Shown here piece after piece: positions 54,575 to 63,925 of a DNA stretch of 64,000 bases. Each line of letters opens with the position of its first letter. The stretch's first letter is position 1. The translations under genes were made by a program, and so were the position numbers. The DNA comes from Hormoscilla sp. GUM202 (GTDB lineage Bacteria > Cyanobacteriota > Cyanobacteriia > Cyanobacteriales > Desertifilaceae), in contig RFFC02000003.1 in the NCBI GenBank assembly GCA_005518205.2, positions 154,248 to 218,247 of the forward strand. Reading direction: 5' to 3'. The notes beneath the pieces are model-generated. The model was not told the origin of the DNA and ran no database searches. It saw only the letters and a program-made list of their open reading frames with translations.

Positions 54575-55572
54575 GGCGTTGCACAATTACGGGATGATTT
54601 AAATAGGTACCGGTACAGAATTATAACGTAGATAGTGCAATAATAACTTAATTGAAAGCCTCAACATTTCTTCGGACTTTGAGTAACATAATGTTTTTCT
54701 GGCGTTGCACAATTACGGGATGATTTAAATAGGTACCGGTACAGAATTATAACGTAGATAGTGCAATAATAACTTAATTGAAAGCCTCAACATTTCTTCG
54801 GACTTTGAGTAACATAATGTTTTTCTTTTTAATCCAGCTCGATAATGTCTTAATCGACCTATTTCACATTCAACACGGGTCATGTAGGTTTTGCTGACTA
54901 TATGGTCAATATATTCAATAAACATTGGATAAACAGGCCATCCATCAGTAACGTATAAAAAGCATTGCCAACATTTTATAATATCCCACATAGGCTTAAA
55001 AGTTTCTGCAGAACGATCGCCTAATACCCATGTTATAATCCCTGGCTTGAAATGATTTACGACTGTCCATAGCCACTTTTTATTCTTTTTTTTATTGACA
55101 TAAGTATGCAACTCGTCAATTTCTGCAACCTCCGGAATATCGTAGTTTTCAGGGATTGACGGTAATTCTTTAGCTGCCTGTTTTACCCAATCAATTTGAG
55201 TATTATGGCTGACACCAGTTATCCTTTCAATACCTCGAAATCCATTGCCATTAACGTACATTGTCAAACAATTTTTCTTGACATCTTCTGAATAACCGCG
55301 CGGATAATAATGTTCGAGAAACTGGCGACGACAATCTTTACAAATTCAATTCTGTTTGCCGCGTCGGTGACCATTTTTATTGATGTTTTCAGAACCACAT
55401 CTGGGACATTTCATGTTCGACTCCTTTAGCTAATTCTTTCGCCTTACTATCCATGATAACACATATTATGACTAGGTCGAAAACAAACATCATACTATAC
55501 ATAAATTCTGACTGTAAAATTGCAGATTATCATAATCTGCAATAACCCATCATCCCGAAAATGTGCAACGCC
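54575..55572 (-). mobile_element. IS1-like insertion sequence, copy 2, with duplicated end
   Basis: The 872-bp element (54701-55572) matches copy 1. An extra 126-bp copy of its 3' end (54575-54700) precedes it in direct orientation. The 8-bp duplication GATATCTA flanks the whole 998-bp unit at 54567-54574 and 55573-55580, so the duplicated end moved with it or arose afterwards inside. The transposase frame is 54725-55414 with the same in-frame TGA at 55346-55348. Confidence 0.9.
54725..55414 (-). CDS. IS1-family transposase with in-frame TGA, copy 2
   Basis: The protein downstream of the TGA is identical to that of copy 1 over 180 residues. The zinc-finger part upstream is also the same. The stop is thus a property of the element family rather than of one decayed copy. 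Confidence 0.85.
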
Positions 55573-55796
55573 GATATCTAAATACTCCATACCCTATTAA
55601 TCGACTTCTGTCAAAAAAATGATTGATGACACGCCCTAATTGAAAAGAGTAAATACATCTATTCATGACAAGAAAATGACTATCGAGATTCACCTTTGAG
55701 TATTAGCCATTAGCAGCCCCTATCATCCCGTAATTGTGCAACCCCGAAATATGAAAGATCGCAGTTCATGCCGATCGCCACTCACTCTAGCAGAAG

Positions 55797-56138
55797 CTAT
55801 TCGCCTGGGACCGCTACTTGGGGTAAACCCATGCTATAATTGAGGACGCGACTGTTGAGGTTGTAGCCGATCTTACCTTGTTCGAGGAGCGATCGCACAA
55901 AATGCTCCAAGTCAGATCCGATGCGGCGTAAGTTATACTCCGTCAGTTCTGCCCCGGCGTAGTCTGACACCAACTCCTCGAATTTTCCGTATACCTGCTG
56001 TAAGGCTCGATCGTTCCAGTTCAACTCATTATCTGGATCTACATCTATGGTTAAGACATTGTCGCTGGGCTTGAGCTCGTTGTTCTCTACTCGGGCTGTA
56101 AAGATGCGGATGTGACGGGTGGTAGACTTAAGCAGCAT
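55797..56138 (-). CDS. ndhM: NAD(P)H-quinone oxidoreductase subunit M
   Basis: The 113-residue protein starts MLLKSTTRHIRIFTARVENN and has NVLTIDVDPDNELNWND, LTEYNLRRIGSDLEHFVRSL and LNYSMGLPQ, the complete cyanobacterial NdhM sequence pattern. NdhM is a cytoplasmic-side subunit of the thylakoid NDH-1 complex for cyclic electron flow and respiration. It is a specific marker of oxygenic phototrophs. Confidence 0.97.
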   Translation of the reverse strand: MLLKSTTRHIRIFTARVENNELKPSDNVLTIDVDPDNELNWNDRALQQVYGKFEELVSDYAGAELTEYNLRRIGSDLEHFVRSLLEQGKIGYNLNSRVLNYSMGLPQVAVPGE

Positions 56139-56215
56139 GGGTTAATCTCATTATTACTCTGACTTTCATTATCTTACGCCACAGAAGCGATCTGTGTGTT
56201 TTTACAGCATTAACG

Positions 56216-56761
56216 CTACTGGCACGCTATCATGCCAGTTTGGCGAGCATAGGCGAAGATGCCCCCAGCATCAATCACTGGTCCCACTTCTCCCAGGGAC
56301 TGGAGTTGGTAAGTCTGGCCCAGGGTATGGTTGTGAAGCTGATTTCGCTCAAAGTCAATGGTTGCTTTCTGACCGGTCTTAAATAGGTCGCAGAGGCGTT
56401 CCGTGCATTCCCAGGGGTACAGTTCTCCGGTGGCAGAACAGTTGCGGAAAAAGATCCGGGCGTAAGACTGGGCCACTACGGCTTTTACGCCGGATGCGCC
56501 CAGGGCAATGGGCGCATGTTCCCGGGAAGAACCACAGCCGAAATTTTCTCCACCGATAATGATGGGATAGTATGTCTTCATCTCCCTAGGGGGGATAAAT
56601 TGGCCGTAGCGGTCCGGCAACCCACTGAGGGCGTAGCTTCCTAGTTTTTCATACTCTTCTGGTTTGGAAGGAACTAGAGTCAGATATTCTGCTGGAATGA
56701 TTTGGTCTGTATCGATATTGTCATCGACCACAAAGATCTGTCCCCGAATTATTTTGCCCAT
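56216..56761 (-). CDS. leuD: 3-isopropylmalate dehydratase small subunit
   Basis: The 181-residue protein has DDNIDTDQIIPAEYLTL and GGENFGCGSSREHAPIAL near 70-87 (the swivelling domain substrate loop), then SYARIFFRNC. The overall length fits the short LeuD type used by cyanobacteria. With LeuC, not seen here, it isomerises isopropylmalate in leucine synthesis. It follows the acyltransferase gene by 25 bases on the same strand, so the two may be co-transcribed. Confidence 0.95.
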   Translation of the reverse strand: MGKIIRGQIFVVDDNIDTDQIIPAEYLTLVPSKPEEYEKLGSYALSGLPDRYGQFIPPREMKTYYPIIIGGENFGCGSSREHAPIALGASGVKAVVAQSYARIFFRNCSATGELYPWECTERLCDLFKTGQKATIDFERNQLHNHTLGQTYQLQSLGEVGPVIDAGGIFAYARQTGMIACQ

Positions 56762-56786
56762 GATTATCTGTTTACTATTGGTTTTC

Positions 56787-57728
56787 TCACTGTGCCATTC
56801 CTTGGTTTAGTAAGGTGGCAGCCACTAAAGAGTCTAGTTCTAGTTGCATCTGGGTACGGACTTCTTCATAGCAGGCATCCACGTAAGCCCGATCTACGGC
56901 CGCTTCCCTACCATAGCGTGGAAAGACGATCGGGGCACAGACGCGAGTGTAAATCTGTACTGGCGGTGGTATATTCGGTAGGGGACCAATTGCTAAACCC
57001 CAAGGCAACCCTAAAAACGCGGGAAACACGCCGATGTCGGGACCAAATATCCACGGCAGGCCCCATGCATGCAGTTGCTTTACCTGTGGGTAGATATCGC
57101 CGAGTACGATCATGGTATCGTGGGCACCAATGGAGATCAGCGGTACGATCGGGGCATTTTCCCGCAATGCTAGCTTGATAAAGCCTTTGCGTCCCGCTAG
57201 GTTAATTTTATGCCGATCGCTGTGGGGGCGGAACATATCCTCTGCCCCTCCCGGATACACCAGTACTGCTGCCTCTCGGCGCAGGGCGGCGATCGCCATT
57301 TGCGGATGGGCCACAAGGGCCCCGGCCTGTACTGCCAGCTGGGCGATGTCAGGAAAAGTCCAAGCCGCTGGGTGCATCAGTCCATAGCTTAAGCGATCGT
57401 AACCTTCTCTGCGGAACCAGTCATACATAAACATGGAGGTATCCGGCGAAGCGAAGCCTCCATTATGGGAACCCACGAACAATATCTTCCCTTGTTCGGG
57501 AACGTGATGCCACCCTGATGTTGTGACCCGAAAGTAGTTGTGATACAGCCATTCGGCTACTGGCATCCAGGATTTGATAAATGCGGGGTCCCGATCGTCT
57601 AAGGACCAGCCATCAAACCGCTGGCGAGATGTGGCGCGATGCTGCTGCGCAGCCGCTACGCGATCGGCATCCCGTAAGTTAGCGAAAGCATTAAAACTAT
57701 TAAACAATGTTTTTCCCGCCTCTAACAC
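56787..57728 (-). CDS. Lysophospholipid/diacylglycerol acyltransferase family protein
   Basis: The 313-residue protein has an acyltransferase block FVGSHNGGFASPDTSMF (about 90-106, variant of the HxxxxD motif), VLVYPGGAEDMFRP near 175 (the EGTR-like second motif) and APIVPLISIGAHDT near 211. This is the pattern of DAGAT/PlsC-like acyltransferases that use acyl-CoA or acyl-ACP. In cyanobacteria such enzymes make triacylglycerol-like or phytyl and wax esters, and could also esterify sterols. The last is only a suggestion prompted by the sterol cluster 40 kb away. Confidence 0.85.
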   Translation of the reverse strand: MLEAGKTLFNSFNAFANLRDADRVAAAQQHRATSRQRFDGWSLDDRDPAFIKSWMPVAEWLYHNYFRVTTSGWHHVPEQGKILFVGSHNGGFASPDTSMFMYDWFRREGYDRLSYGLMHPAAWTFPDIAQLAVQAGALVAHPQMAIAALRREAAVLVYPGGAEDMFRPHSDRHKINLAGRKGFIKLALRENAPIVPLISIGAHDTMIVLGDIYPQVKQLHAWGLPWIFGPDIGVFPAFLGLPWGLAIGPLPNIPPPVQIYTRVCAPIVFPRYGREAAVDRAYVDACYEEVRTQMQLELDSLVAATLLNQGMAQ

Positions 57729-58530
57729 ATTACCTTTTTTAGCATAATTGGTAAAATCGACGAAGGATGATTAATCTTCAATATTCTCTATTGGATATCG
57801 CATTGGGTAGGCTATTGAGGATTTTACCTTGCTTTGCCCGCTATGGCTGCGCCACGCTGCGCGAACAGCAATTCCGTCTTATAAACATCCTCATTTCGGG
57901 CATCCATCGGATAATTTGAGTTGGAAATCTGTTCCCCAAAGGGTTTCTGCTATATCCACATCGACCTTCGGAGTAGAGAAGCACCGGGTTTCTGGCACGG
58001 CACGGGTGCGTTACGACCGAATCTTCCACGGGCCAATGCGCAGTCCCGGTTTAGTCACGGACAGAAGCAGCCTCAACCCCCAATTTTTCTTTCCCACCTG
58101 CATCTTCCAAACTTCCAATTGGCGATGTCATCACCCCCTCATCTCTAGCTGCCATCCCACGGCTGCCAAGAAGGAGTTCGCGATCGGCCCGCGTCCGGTC
58201 CGAAAAATCGAGAAATCCGGAGTTCGATTTTCCTAACAGTGGCGCTTTGGCGGGGAACAGCCAATCGCAAGAAATCTCCAGAAGGTAGTGGGTCACAAGT
58301 AGTAATTTTAGCGCCTACAGAAGCCCTGGACCCCAGTATGTTCACGAGGGCGATCGCCATCCATAAGGAGATACCTAAAATGCCCTTAAAACCAAACACC
58401 ATAGATGCTAGGGTAGAAAACTACCAACAACTGATAGATGGCGTTACTTAAGCCAATAATTACGTTCGTAGTAAGCACGAAGAGTGTTTCCGGGGCGCTT
58501 TAGCGCCTCGAGAGTCCAATTTTAGATAAA
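57729..58530. other. Intergenic region, repeats only
   Basis: No gene is recognised. A variant of the GGAAAAATCGG repeat is at about 58191-58209. A small perfect hairpin GGCGCTTTAGCGCC lies at about 58493-58506 just before the RTX gene, and a TTCGTAGTAAGCAC copy of the hairpin repeat family at about 58466. Confidence 0.45.
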
Positions 58531-59235
58531 ATGATGAGGGCCATAGATCGAGAAAGGCAGAGTGCGGAGAGGAGCTCAGAGGGATTTTCCGTAGATACTA
58601 AGAGTTGTTCATTTGTCTTGTTTTATCGGTCCCGCACCCTGAGGGTATTGTCCTTGAATGATGGGCAAGATTTCACCGAATATCGGCTCCCCTCAGCGCT
58701 TCAGGTTAACGGTCAAGGCGGGCAACTGTATATTGCCGATTATAACGGCAATGGGCAAAACGATGATATTCTGGTTCAGCGTTTTGGAAACGAAGCGCCG
58801 CTATACAGCGTTACCCTGGGGAGCAATGACTACCTTCAAGGGGGAGCAAGAAACGATACCCTCGAAGGGGGTAATGGACGCGACGGGCTTTACGGACACG
58901 GGGGCAAAGACAGCCTCTTAGGGGACAGCGGTAATGATACCCTCTATGGCGGAGCTGGAGACGATCTCCTCAACGGGGGTAAGGGACACGACAGGCTTTA
59001 CGGCAATGAGGGCAGTGATACTTTTGTCTTGGCCCAGAGCATGGGCTGGGATACCATCAGCGACTTTAAGAATAACACGGACTTTATCCAGTTAGGAGGA
59101 GGCTTGAGTTTTGCTGATTTAGAAATTGCCTCTCAGGGCAATTCGACTTTCATTAAGGTCGCGGCTTCTGGGGAAGGGTTGGCAATTTTGTCGGAAATCG
59201 ATTCTAAGCTTATTGGTGCTCGTGATTTTGTTTAG
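58531..59235 (+). CDS. RTX-type calcium-binding repeat protein
   Basis: This is a 234-residue protein. The first half has no clear family. Residues about 110-165 contain glycine/aspartate nonapeptides of the GGxGxDxLx type (GGNGRDGLYG, GNDTLYGGAGDDLLNGG), which form calcium-binding beta rolls. The C-terminus DTFVLAQSMGWDTISDFK with FADLEIASQGNSTFIKV is the usual cap of secreted RTX proteins that leave by type I secretion. The start ATG 58531 is tentative. Its 3' flank (TTACGGTAACGCCGTTGT) also follows the related fragment at 63276. Confidence 0.8.
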   Translation: MMRAIDRERQSAERSSEGFSVDTKSCSFVLFYRSRTLRVLSLNDGQDFTEYRLPSALQVNGQGGQLYIADYNGNGQNDDILVQRFGNEAPLYSVTLGSNDYLQGGARNDTLEGGNGRDGLYGHGGKDSLLGDSGNDTLYGGAGDDLLNGGKGHDRLYGNEGSDTFVLAQSMGWDTISDFKNNTDFIQLGGGLSFADLEIASQGNSTFIKVAASGEGLAILSEIDSKLIGARDFV

Positions 59236-59319
59236 TTACGGTAACGCCGTTGTTCTCCCAGGGGGGCTCCTTGACCGCTATTGTAGGGAACACTAGCGGA
59301 TCCCCCCTCAGCAATCGGG

Positions 59320-59780
59320 TGCGGTCAAAACCCGTTGGTAGGAAGCCTCCTCGCCGGAACCCGTTCCCAGGCGGCGCCGTGGGAACGAGGGGTCCGGCTA
59401 CAGGAACAAAGCCCGGCCCCTGAGCGGGCATGATTACATGGGTGCGGTCAAAACCCGTTGGTAGGAGACCTCCCCGCCCTCACCCTAAAGGGCCCAGCTA
59501 CATGAACAAAGCCCGGCCCCTGAGCGTTAGCGCGCGGGCTATATACATGTATCTGAGATGCACCTGGCTATCAACTACTTATGACCACACCCATTCCCGA
59601 ACTCTGTGTTATGTGTACTTTTTTGTGTTATATAAGGGGGCGATCGCCTCCCGGCCAGATGACATTGTAGCGCACGTAATTCAAAATCTCTGTGTTATGT
59701 GTACTTTTTTGTGTTATAAGGGGGCGATCGCCTGGGTACATCTCACCTTTGCGGCGGGACGATCGGACAGTCCTCGGTAG
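59320..59780. repeat. Two pairs of direct repeats
   Basis: A block GTGCGGTCAAAACCCGTTGG...CAAAGCCCGGCCCCTGAGCG occurs at about 59320-59425 and again at about 59440-59535. The first copy holds an inserted palindrome (CGTTCCCAGGCGGCGCCGTG). A second pair, CTCTGTGTTATGTGTACTTT with TTTGTGTTATA and GGGGGCGATCGCC, is at 59601-59650 and 59681-59732. The first block resembles sequence I associate with the right ends of cyanobacterial IS200/IS605 TnpB elements, but no tnpB is present. Confidence 0.6.
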
Positions 59781-59988
59781 GTAGATGCTCTCGTCCCACG
59801 ACCTCAATGGAACCAAAGTAGAATGGCAAGACAACATGACGCCTCAGAGGATAGACTAAAGCTGTTAACCAAGAGGAAATATCAGAAGTAACCGCAGGTT
59901 TAGATGTTTTCATGGCTGGTTGAGAAAAGTCGAGCCCAAGCAGATCGGGGTTTCCAACTACTACCCATTTAGCCTAAATTTGCTACTG

Positions 59989-60561
59989 CTATTTTTCTTC
60001 TATCTGAATGACAGTTCTTGTGCTGTCACGATCGGTCCGCGGACGGCCCGAAAAATCGGCATCTTGTACCAGTGCCGACTTTTTCCTGCCCCGTCGTTGG
60101 GCAAACCAAGTTTGCAGTTGCTGGCGACATTGGGAGGACATCACTCCCGCTATTACCTGCAATCTATGATTAGAACAAGCGCTATCGGGAATATTGGCAA
60201 CGGTACGAATGGCACCCGTCTTGGGGTCATCAACTCCATAAACCAGAAGACCTAGGCGGGCTTGCACTATGGCCCCGGCACACATGGGACAGGGTTCTAA
60301 GGTGACATATAGGGTGCAGTGGTTCAGGTGCCAGTTTTGTAAGGCTTGCCCTGCGGCCCGAATGGCGATGATTTCCGCGTGGGCCGTGGGATCGAAGTCC
60401 CTCTCTTTGCGGTTCGATGCTGAGGCGATCGCCTGCCCTTCGCTGTCCACAATCACCGCACCTACTGGCACTTCTCCGGCTTCACCTGCTGACTGGGCCA
60501 GTTCTAGGGCCCGATTCATCCATCGCCGATGTCCCTGATAGGTTGGATCTGCAATTAACAT
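59989..60561 (-). CDS. tadA: tRNA-specific adenosine deaminase
   Basis: The 190-residue protein has the deaminase zinc site HAEIIAI (about 62-68, catalytic glutamate) and PCPMCAGAI (about 91-99), and the RHDPKTGA-like loop (VDDPKTGAIRTV). It converts A34 of tRNA-Arg(ACG) to inosine. Core length is usual. The C-terminal tail contains DADFSGRPRTDRDS, encoded by a variant of the dispersed repeat at 60037-60060, so the tail has been extended by that insertion. Confidence 0.95.
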   Translation of the reverse strand: MLIADPTYQGHRRWMNRALELAQSAGEAGEVPVGAVIVDSEGQAIASASNRKERDFDPTAHAEIIAIRAAGQALQNWHLNHCTLYVTLEPCPMCAGAIVQARLGLLVYGVDDPKTGAIRTVANIPDSACSNHRLQVIAGVMSSQCRQQLQTWFAQRRGRKKSALVQDADFSGRPRTDRDSTRTVIQIEEK

Positions 60562-60572
60562 ATCTACTAATT

Positions 60573-60887
60573 TTAGCTGGCTGGCTTAGCTAGCAGGGGG
60601 TCTAGTTGACCTTTTCCGTCTAACTGATAAAGTTCATCACACCCGCCAACATGCTGATTATTAATGAAAATCTGCGGCACCGTCCGGCCACCGTTGGCAC
60701 GGTCTGCCATCCGGTCTCTGGCTTCGGCATCGCCGTCTATCTTATATTCAAGGTATTTGACTCCCTTCCGCCAGAGCAATAATTTGGCTCGGATGCAGAA
60801 GGGACAGCTAGCCCAAGTGTATATTTCTACGTTGGCTTTGATGCGATCGGGATTGCGACCCAATATAGGATTGAGAAAGTCAAGCAT
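60573..60887 (-). CDS. grxC: Glutaredoxin 3
   Basis: The 104-residue protein has the redox site SCPFCIRAK (around residue 28), TVPQIFINNQHVGGCDEL and the glutathione-binding loop. It reduces disulfides with glutathione. It ends 11 bases before the tadA start on the same strand, so the pair is likely one transcript. Confidence 0.95.
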   Translation of the reverse strand: MLDFLNPILGRNPDRIKANVEIYTWASCPFCIRAKLLLWRKGVKYLEYKIDGDAEARDRMADRANGGRTVPQIFINNQHVGGCDELYQLDGKGQLDPLLAKPAS

Positions 60888-61109
60888 TTTCCGAAACTCT
60901 GCTGATTTTGCTTACAATTATACCTGATGAACTTGTGCCTTGCTTCCCCATGGCCAAGTTTGGTCAACTTTACCAGATGCTGTTGGCTGATGGCGTCGCA
61001 GAATTAAGGCAATTTCACTCACCCTCCCGGCCCTCACGGGAGACGATCGAGCTAGTCCATACACCAGTTGAGTAACTGTCGAACTCAAGTCAATACTGTC
61101 TAAGTATTT

Positions 61110-62366
61110 TTACTTACTGCACGACGATCGATCTCCTCCATCCAACAGTTCCAAAACTGCCTTCGGTGACAACTTATCCTTAAACCAAACAATCCTAGCG
61201 GGCGTCTTCCTAATATTAACACCCGCTTTTTCCAGATTCAAGCGTTCGGAAACTGCTAGAATCAAATTATCGCATTCCGCCTTGCGCACCTGAGCAAACT
61301 TCTTCTGCAAATATTCCGGACGCCAATAACCGACAATTTCCAGCAAAAACACCCGTCCATCGGGATGTACCAAACGAAAGTCCGGAACCATAACGCTGTC
61401 CGGAATAGGAATTAAATCAACTTCCCTCTCTAAAACCCACTCCGTTTTCAGTTTTTCCCAGCGGTTAGCAAAAGAAGCCTCTAACATACTATCATAAGGC
61501 TTACCCGGAGGATAGTGACTGACTAAACCACAATCAGAATCGAGACTGAAACGACCCGTTTTCGGTTCACCAGTGTAAAAATCTCGCGTTTGCAGGGTAG
61601 CATGCATGCTCCATCTAGTAACATGAAGTAAAGCAGGGAGAAGTTTAGCTAGGGCCAACCCATATCTAGTGCTAACCTTCAATAAACTCGTCGGACCATC
61701 AACAGTAATCGTAAACCCGTGGTCAGCATCGCCTTCAATATAGGCCATCAACTGAAATAGCTTCAGATAGCGAAATAAAAGTTTATATTCTCCCGGAACA
61801 TTGCGGTGAGCATTCAGAATAATCTGAGTAGCGCGGTAGAAAATCCCTTGCACTTGGGCAAGATTATAGCGATGCAGCAAAGCTTCCGGTTCCGGCGCGT
61901 CGAACTGAGTCAAAATCCGATTCTCTGGCAAGTCCGCATACAACCCCTCCCGGATATGGACGGGTAGCACTTCCCGGTTTAACTCGCCAGAGAGAGTATC
62001 TGCTAGCATTGCTAAAGTTTTTTCCGTTGCTTGGGGACTGGGAACAACGGTGGCAGCTTGCGCAAACACCCGCTGTCGCAACATTGGCGGTTCTAGGGGA
62101 CTAACGATCTCAAAGGTGGAGAAAGCACTTTTGAGGATATGGGCAAGTCCCCGCCTTACTCTAAAATCAGGACTGTCCCCTTCCAATTCCTGTAGGCGCC
62201 TGTCCAGTTCCCCCATGCAGTTGCCAGTCAGGGATTGAAAGCAGTTAATCAATTCAGTCGCCAGGCCCAAATTGCTATTAATGGCCAGTCGCTTGGGGAC
62301 GATCGTCTCCCCATTGTGCCGGTGACTCAGGAGATCGCTGGGTAACATAAGTAGTTCTCTGTTCAC
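61110..62366 (-). CDS. DUF790 family nuclease-like protein
   Basis: This is a 418-residue protein from MNRELLMLPSDLL. The start region, the central NLAQVQGIFYRATQI and C-terminal nuclease-like part (MVPDFRLVHPDGRVFLLEIVGYW, with D and E..GYW of a PD-(D/E)XK fold) fit DUF790, the Bax1-like nuclease partner of XPB-type helicases. The helicase gene is not in the window; it usually sits beside it. Intact. Confidence 0.85.
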   Translation of the reverse strand: MNRELLMLPSDLLSHRHNGETIVPKRLAINSNLGLATELINCFQSLTGNCMGELDRRLQELEGDSPDFRVRRGLAHILKSAFSTFEIVSPLEPPMLRQRVFAQAATVVPSPQATEKTLAMLADTLSGELNREVLPVHIREGLYADLPENRILTQFDAPEPEALLHRYNLAQVQGIFYRATQIILNAHRNVPGEYKLLFRYLKLFQLMAYIEGDADHGFTITVDGPTSLLKVSTRYGLALAKLLPALLHVTRWSMHATLQTRDFYTGEPKTGRFSLDSDCGLVSHYPPGKPYDSMLEASFANRWEKLKTEWVLEREVDLIPIPDSVMVPDFRLVHPDGRVFLLEIVGYWRPEYLQKKFAQVRKAECDNLILAVSERLNLEKAGVNIRKTPARIVWFKDKLSPKAVLELLDGGDRSSCSK

Positions 62367-62488
62367 AGCAAATTTAGCATAAATGTTCTATTGATAAGAA
62401 TAGGTTATCAATAGTGGAGCAACGTAAAGATATTTATATTTGGCCCCCCCTTATATTATTAGGAATATAAAGAACAGGAGAGAGACTG

Positions 62489-62830
62489 ATGACTAAAACT
62501 AAAAAAGAACTTTGGGAAGAGTTCATAAGGGAGTTAATAGACGTGGACACTTATGAGTTCACAAAAAAGTTAATAAACGATTATCTGAACCAAACCATCC
62601 CGAGAAAGAAGTACATAAATTGCGAGAAGCATCGGCAAAAACCAGCTCCTGAGAAATTGGAAGGTCGCGACAACAATTCAGACTTGGAAGCCTGGCAACA
62701 GTATAAATACGACCAGCTCAAAGCACCAATCTGTATTCATCGATATCACCTGTTGGAAGAGGAGAGGAAAAATCTGAGTGCGATCGCGTATGCGCAGAGC
62801 AGGCACACGCGATGCCCAGACGGGCATTAA
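62489..62830 (+). CDS. Hypothetical protein, 113 residues
   Basis: I do not recognise it. ATG 62489 has a good ribosome site (AGGAGAGAG about 6 bases upstream). The protein is charged and helical (MTKTKKELWEEFIRELIDVD, EKHRQKPAPEKLEG) and ends after a HIP1-containing codon run (SAIAYAQSRHTRC). No signal peptide or membrane segment is visible. The last third overlaps, on the other strand, an RTX remnant. Confidence 0.5.
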   Translation: MTKTKKELWEEFIRELIDVDTYEFTKKLINDYLNQTIPRKKYINCEKHRQKPAPEKLEGRDNNSDLEAWQQYKYDQLKAPICIHRYHLLEEERKNLSAIAYAQSRHTRCPDGH

Positions 62831-62842
62831 GCGAGGATCTTT

Positions 62843-62980
62843 CTGAAGTTCCCCGTTACTGTAACTATCGTTTCCAGCATTCCCGATGATGTGATCGTTG
62901 TCATCACTCCCGAAGAGGCTATCGTTGTCATCACTCCCGGTGAGGGTTTGAATCATTGGTATTATGAGGTTTTGACTCAT
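62843..62980 (-). pseudogene. Short RTX repeat remnant
   Basis: From ATG 62980 the minus strand reads MSQNLIIPMIQTLTGSDDND, then SLFGSDDNDHIIGNAGND, the start of a hemolysin-type repeat protein. After SYSNGEL it loses the pattern. Probably the N-terminal end of a gene whose remainder has been deleted, or the displaced start of the fragment at 63276-63798. Confidence 0.6.
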
Positions 62981-63275
62981 CTAGTCCTCCTGCACCTGCA
63001 CCTGCCCTGTTACTGTTACACCCCAGATTCTGTTATCAAATATAAATACCTTATAAGTGACTACTGATTGATAAGCATAAATTATCGATCGCCTGGTTTG
63101 TTAACAAAAAAGCGCCAAGTAATTATGCTTAGTTTGATGGCTCGAGAACATTTGTATACAAAGGAATTTGTTCAAGCACAACGAGATTGTCGGGAGTGCT
63201 GTTCAATGAAATGTATTGGGGGTCCCGGAACGTGCATGAGACAGTGCAATGTAATCGCACTGTCTCACAACGGCG

Positions 63276-63798
63276 TTACCGTAACCCAACAAAATCAGAA
63301 GCATCAATAAGCGTATGATCAATTCCCGACAAAACTGCCAAGATTTGCCCAGAGACCTTGACTTTAATGGAAGTCGAATTGCCCAGATGAGAGGTAATTT
63401 CTAAATTACTCCAACTCCAATCTCCTTCTAACTGGATAGAGTCTATGCCATCCTCAAAGTCGCGGATGGTTGCGAAACCATTTGGGTTCAAGACAAAAGT
63501 ATCCGCACCCTTACCCCCGATGAGGGTATTGTTTCCACTACCCCCGCCGATCCAATCGTCTCCATAACCCCCGTTGAGGTAATCGTCTCCATAACCCCCC
63601 ATGAGAGTATCGTTTTGAGCACCCCCGTCGAGGTAATCGTCTCCACTATCCCCGCTGATGAAATCGTTTCCATCACCCCCGTCGAGGCTATCGTTTCCAT
63701 TACCCCCGCTGATGAAATCGTTTCCATCACCCCCGTCGAGGCTATCGTTTCCATTACCCCCGCTGATGAAATCGTTTCCATTAAGCTGTCGCGCATCC
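63276..63798 (-). pseudogene. RTX calcium-binding protein fragment cut by an intron remnant
   Basis: The minus-strand frame has at least six GGNGNDxLxGG-type nonapeptides (NGNDFISGGNGNDSLDGGDG), then GGYGDDYLNGGYGDDWIGGG. It ends with the cap DTFVLNPNGFATIRDFEDG and a C-terminus much like that of the 58531-59235 protein. There is no start codon: at about 63798 the frame runs into a group II intron fragment. The repeats encode a distinctive out-of-frame METISSAG pattern that is only a shadow. Confidence 0.82.
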
Positions 63799-63925
63799 TG
63801 CAGAGTCGAGGTGGACTTTCACCACCATCATCTATAAGTTCTCCGGGCTAATGGAACCCTGGTGGGAGTCCCTCACCGGTCCCTTGCGGGATATTCACCG
63901 GCGATTTATACCAAACGAATCGCAC
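63798..63925 (-). mobile_element. 5' fragment of a group II intron
   Basis: Read on the minus strand it starts GTGCGATTCG at 63925 and continues GCCGGTGAATATCCCGCAAG, GAACTTATAGATGATGG and CTCTGCAGGA, matching the 5' end of the introns at 24113 and 7227. It ends at about 63798 inside domain I, joined to the RTX fragment. Only about 128 bases remain. Confidence 0.85.

Larger units (their letters stand above)
52397..55636 (-). mobile_element. IS5-family element interrupted by two other insertions
   Basis: Ends GGGCGTGTCATCAATTA (52397) and its complement TGATTGATGACACGCCC (55636), flanked by TA. The transposase begins [20 protein letters not shown] at 54542 and is cut after LFVEA (54429) by the 53071-54428 element. 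It resumes VLYRYRTGIPWRDLPERFGD at about 53063. A second frame break near 52930 separates it from GRSKGGLSTKIHATCDALGN and the C-terminal DDE part (52407-52913). An IS1-like copy sits in its 5' leader. Confidence 0.87.
52334..55745. mobile_element. Outermost MITE of the nest, split in two
   Basis: The left half (GTTGCACATTTTTGGGATGAT, from about 52334) and right half (ATCATCCCGTAATTGTGCAAC, to about 55743) are the two ends of an IS1-like MITE, with GAAATAT on both outer sides. The IS5-type element at 52397-55636 has inserted into it. Confidence 0.72.

Noticed and set aside
63488..63851. Repeat proteins with METISSAG or IVSITPADE units
   Set aside because: They are out-of-frame or opposite-strand readings of the RTX nonapeptide repeats.
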